In this document: piece by piece, positions 8,106-16,685 of the stretch | Layout: every line of letters starts with the position of its first letter | How positions within the stretch are numbered: position 1 is the stretch's first letter | Assembly (NCBI GenBank): GCA_035906255.1 | Contig: JAMIFM010000018.1 | Location: 186,001-250,000, forward strand | Direction: 5' to 3' | Length of the DNA stretch: 64,000 nucleotides | From: SB11 sp035906255 | GTDB taxonomy: Bacteria > Bacteroidota > Bacteroidia > UBA8524 | Translations under genes and position numbers: made by a program | The notes under the pieces: generated by a model | Database searches by the model: none | Seen by the model: the letters and a program-made list of their open reading frames with translations, nothing else | Told to the model about the DNA's origin: nothing

Positions 8106-8906
8106 ATGCAGGTACTTCATACATCAGAGGACTACGACAGCCAGTTATCAGCCCAAAACCATTTGGTGGTGGCGTTAAATGATAATGCCTGTGCTTTTGC
8201 AGTACATAACGCCGAAGGTGCATTGAAGCTATTGGGGCACTTTGGTTTTTATGTGCCGCTAAAAGATAATGAAACTGTATTTTTTGATTTTGTACGTTCG
8301 CAAGAGAGCTTAAAACTTAAATACAAAACTACTACGGTAGTGTTGCAGGGTCACAAGTGCAGCTTAGTGCCCGCAACAATGTACGATGAGCTTTATACCG
8401 ATTCATACTTGCGTCACATGTATGCGCTTGATAAAGATGAGGTAACCAAAGCAGTTGCGCTGCTTGATGAAAGTACCAAGTTAGTGTTTGGGGTAAAAGA
8501 GTATTTGTTTTATCCCGCACGCTCAAAATACTACGAAGCTGCAATTGAGCCAAGGGCGGCGCATTACTTGCGTAAATCGGCACGTCATTACCAAAACAGA
8601 TTAAATGTTTTTGTAGAAAAAGACCGTATCTACTTAGTACATTTTAATAATACGCATCCGGTATTTTTTAATAGCTTTCCAAATACAGGAGTTGATGAGG
8701 TAGCGTATTTTATACTTAATTACTACCAAACCTTTGGTATCAACCATCAAAGTTTGCCTTTATTGTTGCATGGCAATGTACACCCGCAATTATCAGAGGT
8801 GCTTACAACATATACAGGCAGGGTTGAGGTTTTGCCTGCAGGTGGTAAAAGCGTAGAAGTGCCTGAAGATTTTGAGTTTGATTTTTTGATTGATTTTTGC
8901 CATTGA
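8106..8906 (+). CDS. DUF3822 family protein
   Basis: The 266-aa cytoplasmic protein matches my recollection of the Bacteroidota-specific DUF3822 family in size, composition and position directly before rsmD and coaD. It has no signal peptide or membrane helix. The alternating beta/alpha texture and the central segment PVFFNSFPNTGVDEVAYFIL suggest an actin/Hsp70-like (ASKHA) fold, but this is inference only. Its stop codon TGA (8904-8906) overlaps the likely TTG start of rsmD (8903-8905), so the two are translationally coupled. Function is unknown; the linkage with rRNA methylation and CoA synthesis genes may be mere operon conservation. Confidence 0.82.
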   Translation: MQVLHTSEDYDSQLSAQNHLVVALNDNACAFAVHNAEGALKLLGHFGFYVPLKDNETVFFDFVRSQESLKLKYKTTTVVLQGHKCSLVPATMYDELYTDSYLRHMYALDKDEVTKAVALLDESTKLVFGVKEYLFYPARSKYYEAAIEPRAAHYLRKSARHYQNRLNVFVEKDRIYLVHFNNTHPVFFNSFPNTGVDEVAYFILNYYQTFGINHQSLPLLLHGNVHPQLSEVLTTYTGRVEVLPAGGKSVEVPEDFEFDFLIDFCH

Positions 8907-9442
8907 GGATTATAGGCGGACAACACGCTGGCTACATTATCAGGCCACCAAAAAACATACAGGCAAGGCCCACCACCGATATTGCCAAAGAAGCCCTTTT
9001 TAACATACTTAATAACCGCCTTGATTTTGAAGGACTAAAGGTGCTTGATTTGTTTGCAGGGGCAGGTAATCTAAGTCTTGAGTTTTCTTCGCGCGGTGCG
9101 CAAGAAGTTGTGGCTGTTGATAGCAGTTCTGTTACCCTCACATTCTTAAAACAGATAAAAAAAGAACTCGCACTTGATAATTTATTACCACTAAAAGGCG
9201 ATGCATATAAATACTTGCAAACCGCAGCCGCTAAATACGATGTGATATTTGCCGACCCGCCTTATGCCATGCAAAACATAAATACCATCCCACAATTGGT
9301 ATTTGAGCGGCAATTACTAAACCAAGACGGGTTGCTGATAATTGAACACAATAGCAATGTACGCCTTCCGCATACTTGTTTAACTGAAACCAGAAAATAC
9401 GGGCAATCGTCGTTTAGCTTTTATGCCAATCAACGGCATTAG
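8903..9442 (+). CDS. rsmD: 16S rRNA (guanine-966-N2)-methyltransferase RsmD
   Basis: The product is a 179-aa SAM-dependent methyltransferase. It shows the family N-terminus MRIIGGQHAG, the SAM-binding motif LDLFAGAGNLSLE and the catalytic motif ADPPY typical of N2-guanine/N6-adenine methylases. RsmD methylates G966 of 16S rRNA in the small subunit. I prefer the TTG at 8903 because RsmD proteins normally begin M-R-I-I; a second TTG at 8897 would add two residues (M-P). Either way the start is a rare TTG overlapping the end of the DUF3822 gene, implying reinitiation by ribosomes finishing that gene. Confidence 0.93.
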   Translation: MRIIGGQHAGYIIRPPKNIQARPTTDIAKEALFNILNNRLDFEGLKVLDLFAGAGNLSLEFSSRGAQEVVAVDSSSVTLTFLKQIKKELALDNLLPLKGDAYKYLQTAAAKYDVIFADPPYAMQNINTIPQLVFERQLLNQDGLLIIEHNSNVRLPHTCLTETRKYGQSSFSFYANQRH

Positions 9443-9499
9443 TGTTATTTATACCTAAAAAGTGTTTTCTTTGAACCCCCCATTAAAGTTACTCTAATC

Positions 9500-9958
9500 A
9501 TGAAACGAGCGATATTTCCGGGTACTTTTGACCCCATTACCATAGGCCACGTAGAAATTATTAACCGTGCTTTGCCACTTTTTGATGAAATTATTGTTGC
9601 TATTGGCCGTAATACCAACAAAAAGCACCTGTTTGATATGGAGCAAAGGATAGGGTGGATTAAGGAGATTTTTAAAGATGAACCAAAGGTAACTGCCGAC
9701 CATTATAATGGATTGACGGTTGACTTTTGTAAGTTTAAAGAAGCCAAATACATATTGCGTGGTTTGCGCTCGGTAACGGATTATGATTACGAATACCAGA
9801 TTGCCCAAATAAACAAAGGGCTTTGGCCTGAGCTTGAGACGGTTTTCTTGCTTTCGATGCCTGAAAATACTGCCATTAGCTCAAAGATGGTGCGCGATGT
9901 GATATTATACGGCGGCGATTACAAGCGATTTGTGCCTGATGCCGTGCGTATCGGTTAA
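9500..9958 (+). CDS. coaD: Phosphopantetheine adenylyltransferase
   Basis: The 152-aa product catalyses the fourth step of CoA synthesis, adenylation of 4'-phosphopantetheine to dephospho-CoA. Motifs seen are FPGTFDPITIGH at the N-terminus, with the nucleotidyltransferase (T/H)xGH signature at 14-17, the segment LRGLRSVTDYDYEYQIA, and ENTAISSKMVRD, equivalent to the ISS/T-x-x-R motif. Its length is near the usual 160. It follows rsmD by 57 bp. A near-consensus -7 box (TTTCTTTG, one mismatch) at 9466-9473 may give it its own promoter. A 16-bp terminator hairpin follows. Confidence 0.96.
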   Translation: MKRAIFPGTFDPITIGHVEIINRALPLFDEIIVAIGRNTNKKHLFDMEQRIGWIKEIFKDEPKVTADHYNGLTVDFCKFKEAKYILRGLRSVTDYDYEYQIAQINKGLWPELETVFLLSMPENTAISSKMVRDVILYGGDYKRFVPDAVRIG

Positions 9959-9981
9959 TTATATTTTTACAGAATATTTTG

Positions 9982-10022
9982 CAGCCCAAATAAGAAACCG
10001 TTTCTTGTTTGGGCTGTTTTTA
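9982..10022 (+). terminator. Rho-independent terminator after coaD
   Basis: A 16-bp stem (9982-9997 with 10001-10016, one G-U pair, loop CCG) is followed by a T-run. Confidence 0.93.
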
Positions 10023-10034
10023 TAAGTAACACAG

Positions 10035-10056
10035 GGCATTGATATACATCAATGCC
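10035..10056. promoter_or_regulatory. Palindrome upstream of lpdA, candidate operator
   Basis: GGCATTGAT (10035-10043) is perfectly mirrored by ATCAATGCC (10048-10056) around ATAC. It sits 17 bases before a near-consensus -7 box (TTATTTTG, 10074-10081, one mismatch), roughly where the -33 element should be. There is no T-run, so a terminator is unlikely. A dimeric regulator site is a reasonable inference. Confidence 0.5.
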
Positions 10057-10106
10057 ATATCAATTAAAATGCGTTATTTTGCACCGCTTTTAAACAACTT
10101 TTGAAT

Positions 10107-11495
10107 ATGAATTTTGACGTAATAGTAATAGGAAGCGGCCCCGGAGGGTACGTAGCAGCCATTCGTGCAGCACAGTTGGGAATGAACGTTGCCATTGTTG
10201 AGAAATCTGAAATTGGCGGCGTATGCTTAAACTGGGGTTGTATCCCTACCAAAGCCCTGTTAAAATCAGCACAAGTGTTTGAATACATTAAACACGCCGC
10301 TGATTATGGTATTACCGTTTCAGACTCAAAACCTGAATTTGGTAATATTATCCAACGCTCTCGCGATGTTGCAAACGGCATGAGCAAAGGGATTTCATTC
10401 TTGATGAAGAAAAACAAAATCACTGTGTTAGCCGGTTTTGGTAAATTAGCTTCAAAAGGTAGTGTTGAAGTAACTGCTGCTGATGGCAAAAAAGAACTTC
10501 ACACCGCAAAACACATTATACTTGCTACAGGTGCTCGCAGCCGCGAGTTACCCAACGTTAAAATTGACGGTAAAAAGATTGTTGGCTACCACGATGCAAT
10601 GGTACTGCCTCAATTACCCAAAAGCATGGTAGTAATAGGCAGCGGAGCTATTGGTTGTGAGTTTGCATATTTCTACAATGCTATGGGTACCAAAGTTACC
10701 ATAGTTGAGTTTATGCCAAACATTTTGCCAATTGAAGATGAAGAGGTATCAAAGGCACTTGCCAAAGAGTATAAGAAAAAAGGTATTGAGTTAATGACCG
10801 AAAGCAGCGTTGAAGCTGTTGATACTGCGGGCGCAGGTTGCAAGGTTACTGTAAAAACCAAAACAGGTAATGTGCAATTGGAGTGTGATGTAGTGTTAAG
10901 TGCAGTTGGCATACAAACCAACCTTGAAAACATTGGCCTTGAAACCGTAGGAGTGAAAACCGATAAAGGCAAAGTATTGGTTGATGATTTTTATAAAACC
11001 AATATCGATGGCGTGTATGCTATCGGCGATATTGTAAAAGGCCCTGCTTTGGCGCACGTAGCCAGTGCTGAAGGTATTATCTGCGTAGAGAAAATAGCAG
11101 GAGTACACGTTGAGCCTTTGGATTATAACAACATACCCGGTTGTACTTATTGCTGGCCCGAAGTAGCATCAGTAGGTTATACCGAAAAAGCAGCGAAAGA
11201 GGCAGGATACGAAGTTAAAGTAGGTAAATTCCCCTTCTCAGCATCAGGTAAGGCAAGTGCTGCCGGAGCTAAAGAAGGCTTTGTGAAGGTGATTTTTGAT
11301 GCCAAATACGGCGAGTGGTTAGGAGCACACTTTATTGGTGCCAACGTAACCGAAATGATAGCTGAGGTAGTTGCTGCACGCAAGTTAGAAACTACCGGTC
11401 ACGAAATCATTAAATCAGTTCACCCTCACCCCACAATGAGCGAAGCCATTATGGAGGCTACCGCACAAGCCTACGGCGAGTGCATACACTTATAA
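10107..11495 (+). CDS. lpdA: Dihydrolipoyl dehydrogenase (E3)
   Basis: Starting at the ATG at 10107 (the TTG at 10101 is two codons upstream and needless), the product is 462 aa. It reoxidises dihydrolipoamide in 2-oxoacid dehydrogenase complexes and the glycine cleavage system, passing electrons via FAD to NAD+. Seen are the FAD motif IGSGPGGYVAA (8-18), the redox disulfide Cys40/Cys45 in GGVCLNWGCIPTKA, the NAD-binding motif VIGSGAIGCEFA, the second FAD motif GVYAIGDIV, and the C-terminal HPHPTMSEAIMEA with the catalytic His-Glu pair. It stands alone with no E1 or E2 gene nearby, so it is probably shared between several complexes. Confidence 0.97.
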   Translation: MNFDVIVIGSGPGGYVAAIRAAQLGMNVAIVEKSEIGGVCLNWGCIPTKALLKSAQVFEYIKHAADYGITVSDSKPEFGNIIQRSRDVANGMSKGISFLMKKNKITVLAGFGKLASKGSVEVTAADGKKELHTAKHIILATGARSRELPNVKIDGKKIVGYHDAMVLPQLPKSMVVIGSGAIGCEFAYFYNAMGTKVTIVEFMPNILPIEDEEVSKALAKEYKKKGIELMTESSVEAVDTAGAGCKVTVKTKTGNVQLECDVVLSAVGIQTNLENIGLETVGVKTDKGKVLVDDFYKTNIDGVYAIGDIVKGPALAHVASAEGIICVEKIAGVHVEPLDYNNIPGCTYCWPEVASVGYTEKAAKEAGYEVKVGKFPFSASGKASAAGAKEGFVKVIFDAKYGEWLGAHFIGANVTEMIAEVVAARKLETTGHEIIKSVHPHPTMSEAIMEATAQAYGECIHL

Positions 11496-11519
11496 GCGTA
11501 AATCTTACAGAAATAACCC

Positions 11520-11547
11520 AAAGCCCCTGTACACAGGGGCTTTTTTG
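11520..11547 (+). terminator. Rho-independent terminator after lpdA
   Basis: AAAGCCCCTG (11520-11529) pairs with CAGGGGCTTT (11534-11543), loop TACA, followed by a T-run. Confidence 0.94.
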
Positions 11548-11562
11548 TTTTATAGTGCGCAC

Positions 11563-11597
11563 AAAAAAGCCCTTTGTTTTACTAAACAAAGGGCTTT
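11563..11597 (-). terminator. Rho-independent terminator for the minus-strand secreted unknown
   Basis: A 14-bp stem (11566-11579 with 11584-11597). On the minus strand the hairpin ends in GGGCTTTTTTG, i.e. a T-run. It lies 23 bp after the stop at 11621 and faces the lpdA terminator. Confidence 0.92.
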
Positions 11598-11620
11598 ATA
11601 TGGTAAAAACAGCTAAAGTA

Positions 11621-12607
11621 TTATTTATCGCAGCTGTTTAATTGCTTAAAATCTTTTTCCTGCAACAGCGATATATCGTCGCCGTTTTTAGCCTTGCCTT
11701 CCATGTAGTTCATTATCTTACCGTCAGCAGCATTCACAATCAGCTTATAGCAAAGTATATAAGTTCTGTTTTCGCTGGCAAACGGGTTTTGGTAGGTGCT
11801 GTAAGGTATCAAAACAACATAGCACATGGCAGGGTCTTGGGTTTCAACAGCATTGGCCACAAGGCTCAGGTCTTTTTTCAAAACCTCAAACTTCTTGTTG
11901 TAATACTCTTTAATAGTTTTTTTATCAGCCTTTGGCGATAAAACATCCGGCTCAAGCAGTAATGTTTTGTCTTTCAAATCCTTGCAATTAGCAATGGCCT
12001 TAGTCTCCATAAAATCAGGAAAAGTAGAAGTAGTTTTCTTTTCCATCATATATTCAATATTCGCTATTGCAGATTGAATGGTAAAAGTAAAATCAGCAGT
12101 GGTATTGCATTGGTCGTTACGAGAAGATGAATAAGGAAGCATAGTCCTGTAATCAATCGTTCCGCTTTTTTCAGCTCTGAACAAAATCAACGAGATAGCA
12201 GTACCGTCAAAGCGTGAAATATAATCTTCGCCACCACCCACTTCTTTCGCCTGCAAAATCACATAATCCTTATCACGGGCTTCAATCAGTTTTTTTACCT
12301 CTTTTGGGGTTTTAAACTCAATGGTAGTGTTTAGCGTCCAAAACTTAGGCATCAGGTTTTTCATGTTCTCATTGTATGATTTCACATACTTTTGATAGTT
12401 CTCAACGCCTTTTGGGTAATCACTCTTGTGCCTCGTGAATTTTGAAATCGCCCTGCCGTCTTCCTCAAGCAGTTCAACAGCCAGCTTACGTTTGCCTATG
12501 CTTGTATAATCAGTAGCTTTGGCATCAATATCAAAACTGAATTTTTGTGCAATAGCTGCCGGTAGCCCTACGGCAATAATTAAAAGTAACAGTATGGTTT
12601 TTTTCAT
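11621..12607 (-). CDS. Secreted protein of unknown function
   Basis: I chose the start at 12607, giving MKKTILLLLIIAVGLPAAIA, a clear signal peptide with likely cleavage at AIA-QKFS; the longer frame adds eight residues before it. The 328-aa product is therefore periplasmic or exported, but it carries no T9SS sorting domain or lipobox. It is rich in Lys, Asp and Glu, with five scattered cysteines. The C-terminal third (for example YVVLIPYSTYQNPFA and YILCYKLIVNAADGKIM) looks beta-rich. No family was recognised. It is monocistronic, convergent with lpdA and divergent from the DUF1801 gene. Confidence 0.78.
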   Translation of the reverse strand: MKKTILLLLIIAVGLPAAIAQKFSFDIDAKATDYTSIGKRKLAVELLEEDGRAISKFTRHKSDYPKGVENYQKYVKSYNENMKNLMPKFWTLNTTIEFKTPKEVKKLIEARDKDYVILQAKEVGGGEDYISRFDGTAISLILFRAEKSGTIDYRTMLPYSSSRNDQCNTTADFTFTIQSAIANIEYMMEKKTTSTFPDFMETKAIANCKDLKDKTLLLEPDVLSPKADKKTIKEYYNKKFEVLKKDLSLVANAVETQDPAMCYVVLIPYSTYQNPFASENRTYILCYKLIVNAADGKIMNYMEGKAKNGDDISLLQEKDFKQLNSCDK

Positions 12608-12759
12608 CGCGTGAGGTTTAATATAATTCAATACTCCTTTAGTGAAAGCAGTGTGTGCAATACTGCTTTCGGGGCAAATTAAGTACTTTTACCGTAAAAT
12701 AAAAGATTACACAAACCATACCAGCTTGTATAGGTCAATAATTTCAAGTATTGCATAAA

Positions 12760-13107
12760 ATGAACGAAGCCCTTGCTAACTTTTATTTTCAGAAGCACGA
12801 ACCACAACAAAGTTGTTTATTGGCCTTGCGGGATATTATACTAAACTATCATAAAACCATTGAAGAAAGTCTTAATTACGGAATGCCTTTGTTTTCGTAC
12901 AAAGGAAAACGCTTGTGCTATTTATGGACGGATAAAAAAACACAACAACCGTATGTATTAATGGTTGATGGAGATAAAATAAATCACCCAATGCTGGAGA
13001 AGGGAAACAGAAACCGTATGAAAGTATTAGTAATCAACCCCGATGAGGATATACCCGTCAGGCATATTTATGAAATATTTGATATGGCAGCAAAATTACT
13101 TGATTAA
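12760..13107 (+). CDS. DUF1801 domain protein
   Basis: The 115-aa product starts at the ATG at 12760; the TTG at 12751 would add three residues. It fits DUF1801 (YdhG-like) in size and in the central motif IEESLNYGMPLFSYKGKRLC, where members typically have an E-x-x-x-x-G-M-P-x-F-x-Y pattern, and in a C-terminal helix. DUF1801 proteins are small soluble alpha/beta proteins, some described as frataxin-like iron-binding, but the biochemical role is poorly defined. It lies 72 bp before comM and may be read with it. Confidence 0.85.
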   Translation: MNEALANFYFQKHEPQQSCLLALRDIILNYHKTIEESLNYGMPLFSYKGKRLCYLWTDKKTQQPYVLMVDGDKINHPMLEKGNRNRMKVLVINPDEDIPVRHIYEIFDMAAKLLD

Positions 13108-13124
13108 GGGGCTTTTACTAAATG

Positions 13125-13155
13125 TTGCGGTAGTGGTATCAATAAAATATTTTTA
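13125..13155 (+). promoter_or_regulatory. Possible promoter for the ComM/YifB gene
   Basis: TTG at 13125-13127, 20 bases, then TATTTTTA (13148-13155), one mismatch from TAnnTTTG, ending 24 bases before the ATG at 13180. The spacing is right but the -7 box is imperfect. Confidence 0.4.
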
Positions 13156-13179
13156 CAAAAAATTAGGGAGAACGAAGCA

Positions 13180-14724
13180 ATGTTGGTGAAAACATACGGC
13201 AGTGCCGTATATGGAGTAAATGCGCAAACAATTACTGTTGAGGTGAATGCAGGGGAGGGTGCAGGCTATTTTTTAATCGGCTTGCCTGATAATGCCGTAA
13301 AAGAAAGCCAGTGGCGTATTGAAACGGCATTTAAAAATGCAGGGTTAAAACTGCCGCGTAAAAAAGTGGTAATAAACATGGCTCCTGCCGATATACGGAA
13401 AGAAGGCTCTGCATACGATGTAACCATTGCGGCAGCTATGCTGGCCGTATCCGACCAAGTATCTGAAATTGAAAAACTGGGCAAATACCTGATAATGGGT
13501 GAACTGTCGCTAGACGGGAGCTTGAAACCCATTAAAGGAGCATTGCCCATTGCCATACAAGCCCGCAAAGAAGGGTTTGAAGGTTTTATCCTGCCTGTAC
13601 AAAATGCCCGCGAAGCAGCTATTGTAGCTGATTTTAAGGTGTACGGAGCCAATCATTTGGGTGAAGTTGTGAGCTTTTTTAACGGCGATGAAGATGCCAT
13701 TGAGCGGTTTGAGGTAGATACCCGTCGTGAATTTGCCGAGCAGCAAGCCAATGTTGAGTTTGATTTTGCTGATGTAAAAGGGCAGGAAAACATTAAACGT
13801 GCCCTTGAAATAGCCGCAGCAGGGGGGCACAATGTAATAATGATAGGCCCTCCGGGTAGTGGTAAAACCATGCTTGCCAAACGGTTGCCAAGTATTTTAC
13901 CCCCGCTTACACTGCACGAAGCCCTTGAAACTACCAAAATACATTCGGTAGCAGGTAAACTGGCGCAAAATGTAGGATTAACCCCCGTTCGGCCGTTCCG
14001 TTCGCCGCACCATACCATTAGCGATGTAGCATTGGTAGGAGGAGGGGCAGTGCCCCAACCGGGCGAAATTTCGTTAGCACACAATGGTGTATTGTTTTTA
14101 GATGAATTACCCGAGTTTAAACGCACCGTGCTTGAGGTGATGCGCCAACCTTTGGAGGAGCGTAGGGTAACTATCAGCCGGGCAAAGTTCTCGGTAGATT
14201 ATCCGGCCAGTTTTATGTTAGTCGCTGCTATGAATCCTTGTCCGTGCGGCTATTATAACCATCCCGATAAGGATTGTGTATGTGCGCCCGGAGTAGTGCA
14301 AAAATACCTGAGCAAGGTAAGCGGCCCATTATTGGACAGGATTGACATACATATTGAAGTTACTCCTGTGAGTTTTGACCAGTTATCGGAGCAACGAAAA
14401 TCTGAAAACAGTGTGGTGGTTAGGGAACGGGTGCTTAAAGCCCGCGAAATGCAAACCGAACGTTTTAAAGGAAACCCAGCCGTGTATAGTAATGCTATGA
14501 TGGGAAGCAGCAAAGTGCAGGAGATTTGTCAAATAAGTCCCGTAGGGCAAAAACTGCTGAAAACCGCTATGGAACGGTTGCAGCTTTCCGCTCGTGCGTA
14601 TGATAGGATTTTAAAAGTAAGTCGAACCATTGCCGACCTTGCTGCCAGTGAGGAAATACGTCCTGAACATCTTGCCGAAGCAATCCAATTCCGCAGTTTG
14701 GACAGAGAAAACTGGGCGGGGTGA
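13180..14724 (+). CDS. comM: ComM/YifB-family Mg-chelatase-like AAA+ ATPase
   Basis: The 514-aa product has the full YifB/ComM layout: an N-terminal Lon-protease-like fold (about 1-165, with VNMAPADIRKEG-type sequence), an AAA+ domain with Walker A GPPGSGKT (223-230) and Walker B LFLDELPEF (near 305-313), a Cys-rich MNPCPCG segment plus further cysteines (CVC) in an insertion, and a C-terminal domain ending in SLDRENW. In naturally competent bacteria ComM is a hexameric helicase that drives branch migration during uptake-linked recombination. Whether this organism is competent is not shown by the window. It is close to full length for the family. Confidence 0.95.
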   Translation: MLVKTYGSAVYGVNAQTITVEVNAGEGAGYFLIGLPDNAVKESQWRIETAFKNAGLKLPRKKVVINMAPADIRKEGSAYDVTIAAAMLAVSDQVSEIEKLGKYLIMGELSLDGSLKPIKGALPIAIQARKEGFEGFILPVQNAREAAIVADFKVYGANHLGEVVSFFNGDEDAIERFEVDTRREFAEQQANVEFDFADVKGQENIKRALEIAAAGGHNVIMIGPPGSGKTMLAKRLPSILPPLTLHEALETTKIHSVAGKLAQNVGLTPVRPFRSPHHTISDVALVGGGAVPQPGEISLAHNGVLFLDELPEFKRTVLEVMRQPLEERRVTISRAKFSVDYPASFMLVAAMNPCPCGYYNHPDKDCVCAPGVVQKYLSKVSGPLLDRIDIHIEVTPVSFDQLSEQRKSENSVVVRERVLKAREMQTERFKGNPAVYSNAMMGSSKVQEICQISPVGQKLLKTAMERLQLSARAYDRILKVSRTIADLAASEEIRPEHLAEAIQFRSLDRENWAG

Positions 14725-14898
14725 GTTGGTAATTTTTATTATTTTACTGTTAATCAGTTGTTATAATACTTTTTTGTTTTTATCCTAAAACTACCCTTCT
14801 TTACATTAAGAGGCAGTTATCATTTTGTTACGTTTCTCAGATATAACATGCTCATTATCTTTAATAAGTATGATTGCGGGTTGCACTGAAAAACTAAG

Positions 14899-16311
14899 AT
14901 GGATTACCTATTTAATGCGGTTAAGAACATGACCGCAAAAGAGATGATTTTGCTGAAAAAGCGTATCGGCAAACAAGCTCAAAAATCGCGTTTGTTGGGT
15001 TACGTATATGAGAGTGATGAAACGGATTTAAAAGAGATAATTGAGAAGCTGGGCTATGCTGATAAGCCTGCCGGTTTTTACACGCTTAAAAACCGCTTGT
15101 ACGAAGATGTGATTAGCGTGAAGATTGAGATTGAGAAGAACGAGGTTATTATTACTAAAGAAAAGGTGCAGAACCTACGCGGGTTGGTATATTCTCACGA
15201 TGCCACCACGCTGGTGCGTGAGCTGCAACGGATAGAGAAGAAGTGTTTTGAGTTGGAGTTGTTTGCCGAGTTGAAGGAGATATACTTCTGTTTTATGATG
15301 CTGTACAGGCATGATAAGAAAAAAATGCAGCAGTATAAAAGCCTGATGACAGATGCTGACTTCAAGCAGAAAACAATGATGAAGCTGGAGGAGCTTTTTT
15401 ATACTAAGTTGCTCGATACTCAAGACCTGTTTTATTTTAACAACTCTTACTTTTATAACGAGGCCAAAGATGCCCTTGAGCAGGTAAAACAAGTTGATGA
15501 ATTCTTACATTGTAAATCGTCGTCGTTTTTATACCTGAGTGCAAAACTTACCCTCCGTCTTACCTATCCTGTAAGTAAAGAAACCGCCGATAGCAAAGAG
15601 ATATTAAAAGAGTTAGTGTTGTTGCACAAGTTATACCACAACTCCTTTTTGCTGAACCGCTACCCCAATTGCAACATTGCCATCCAGTGCTTGTTTAGTA
15701 AGTACTATTATTTAACAGGAGCGCAAGAGCAATTTGAGCATACGCAGAAGTACATTATGGAGCAGATAAATACCGTTACCGGGTTTAAGATGTTTGAGTG
15801 TACCATATTCTATTTCATTTTTATGTCGGTGCTTAGTAAGGTTGATATTTGGAACCGCTCAGCATTGTCGTCGCAAATCACACAGTTACTATCGCAGGAA
15901 AAACTGGAGTACTTTAGCAACACTATGAAAAACTACTTTTACTACCTGATGGCGGTAAAAGAGTTTTATATCAGCGATTACAATAAAAGCTCAGCCATGC
16001 TGCTTAAATCGCGTAAGTATTTCAACAGTCTTAATAACAATACTTGCTGGATAGCGGTTGAAAACGTAATCCTTAATATATACAACTATACCCAAACGGG
16101 TGATTATGCATTGATAAACTCTGAACTGGGTTTGCTTACACGGGTTATATCACGTTTTAACTTTGAAGATGCTTATGTGAAACCCATTAAAGAAGTAATC
16201 AAAATTACTAAGCAACACCTTGCTAATAAAGACTTCTCAGGGTATAATGCAGAGTTGGAACGTATTAAAAGCATCAACAACCAACAGCTATATAAGCTGA
16301 TAAGGTTTTAA
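14899..16311 (+). CDS. Helical-repeat protein of unknown function, copy 1
   Basis: The 470-aa product is cytoplasmic (no signal, no membrane helix) and highly helical, rich in Lys, Leu, Tyr and Phe, with TPR-like spacing of aromatic residues. It is clearly homologous along its length to the 472-aa product at 54371-55789: compare FYTLKNRLYEDVI with LYTLKNRLLDDII, LFYTKLLDTQDLFYF with LFYTKILHSQELFFF, and MAVKEFYISDY with LAVKEYYLENY. No known domain is recognised. It lies on the same strand just upstream of the 31-kb surface-protein operon but is separated from it by a terminator. A scaffold or regulatory adaptor role is only a guess. Confidence 0.85.
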   Translation: MDYLFNAVKNMTAKEMILLKKRIGKQAQKSRLLGYVYESDETDLKEIIEKLGYADKPAGFYTLKNRLYEDVISVKIEIEKNEVIITKEKVQNLRGLVYSHDATTLVRELQRIEKKCFELELFAELKEIYFCFMMLYRHDKKKMQQYKSLMTDADFKQKTMMKLEELFYTKLLDTQDLFYFNNSYFYNEAKDALEQVKQVDEFLHCKSSSFLYLSAKLTLRLTYPVSKETADSKEILKELVLLHKLYHNSFLLNRYPNCNIAIQCLFSKYYYLTGAQEQFEHTQKYIMEQINTVTGFKMFECTIFYFIFMSVLSKVDIWNRSALSSQITQLLSQEKLEYFSNTMKNYFYYLMAVKEFYISDYNKSSAMLLKSRKYFNSLNNNTCWIAVENVILNIYNYTQTGDYALINSELGLLTRVISRFNFEDAYVKPIKEVIKITKQHLANKDFSGYNAELERIKSINNQQLYKLIRF

Positions 16312-16358
16312 GAAATAGCGGACACTATGTCCATAAATACAAGTATTTAAGAGAATAT

Positions 16359-16393
16359 AGCCCTGTAGCTTAAATGCCTACAGGGCTTTTTTC
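16359..16393 (+). terminator. Rho-independent terminator after helical-repeat copy 1
   Basis: AGCCCTGTAG (16359-16368) pairs with CTACAGGGCT (16378-16387), followed by TTTTTT. It separates the helical-repeat gene from the large operon. The remainder of the 16312-16685 gap holds an 8-bp hairpin (16584-16591 with 16597-16604) and the promoter below. Confidence 0.93.
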
Positions 16394-16655
16394 ATTTTGG
16401 TCGTTTCTTTCACGGTCAATATTAAGAAAACCTTTATTGTATTTAATGTGGGTGTTAAAGTCTAAAAATAATCCACCAATCAGCACTCTTTAAGTCGTTA
16501 AAACAAAATGTGTTTTAGTTTTAAAATATTGATAATCAGATTTTATGCTACAAAATAACGCCTGTATCAGGTTTTAGGTGCCAACCCATTTCTAAAAAAT
16601 GGGTAGCGTTCTTACACCGTAACCATTGCATAACTTTTACGCTACACACCCTCTC

Positions 16656-16663
16656 TACTTTTG
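16656..16663 (+). promoter_or_regulatory. -7 promoter box of the 31-kb surface-protein operon
   Basis: TACTTTTG matches TAnnTTTG exactly and ends 22 bases before the ATG at 16686. A weak TTTT lies 17 bases upstream at 16635-16638. It is the only good promoter box found before the seven-gene run. It also shows that the longer frame starting at 16626 is not the real start. Confidence 0.65.
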
Positions 16664-16685
16664 TCGGGCAAAATTTTTTGAAATC

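Noticed and set aside
16626..16685. Upstream start for the first giant gene
   Set aside because: The extension covers the -7 box and is not signal-like; the real signal peptide begins at 16686.
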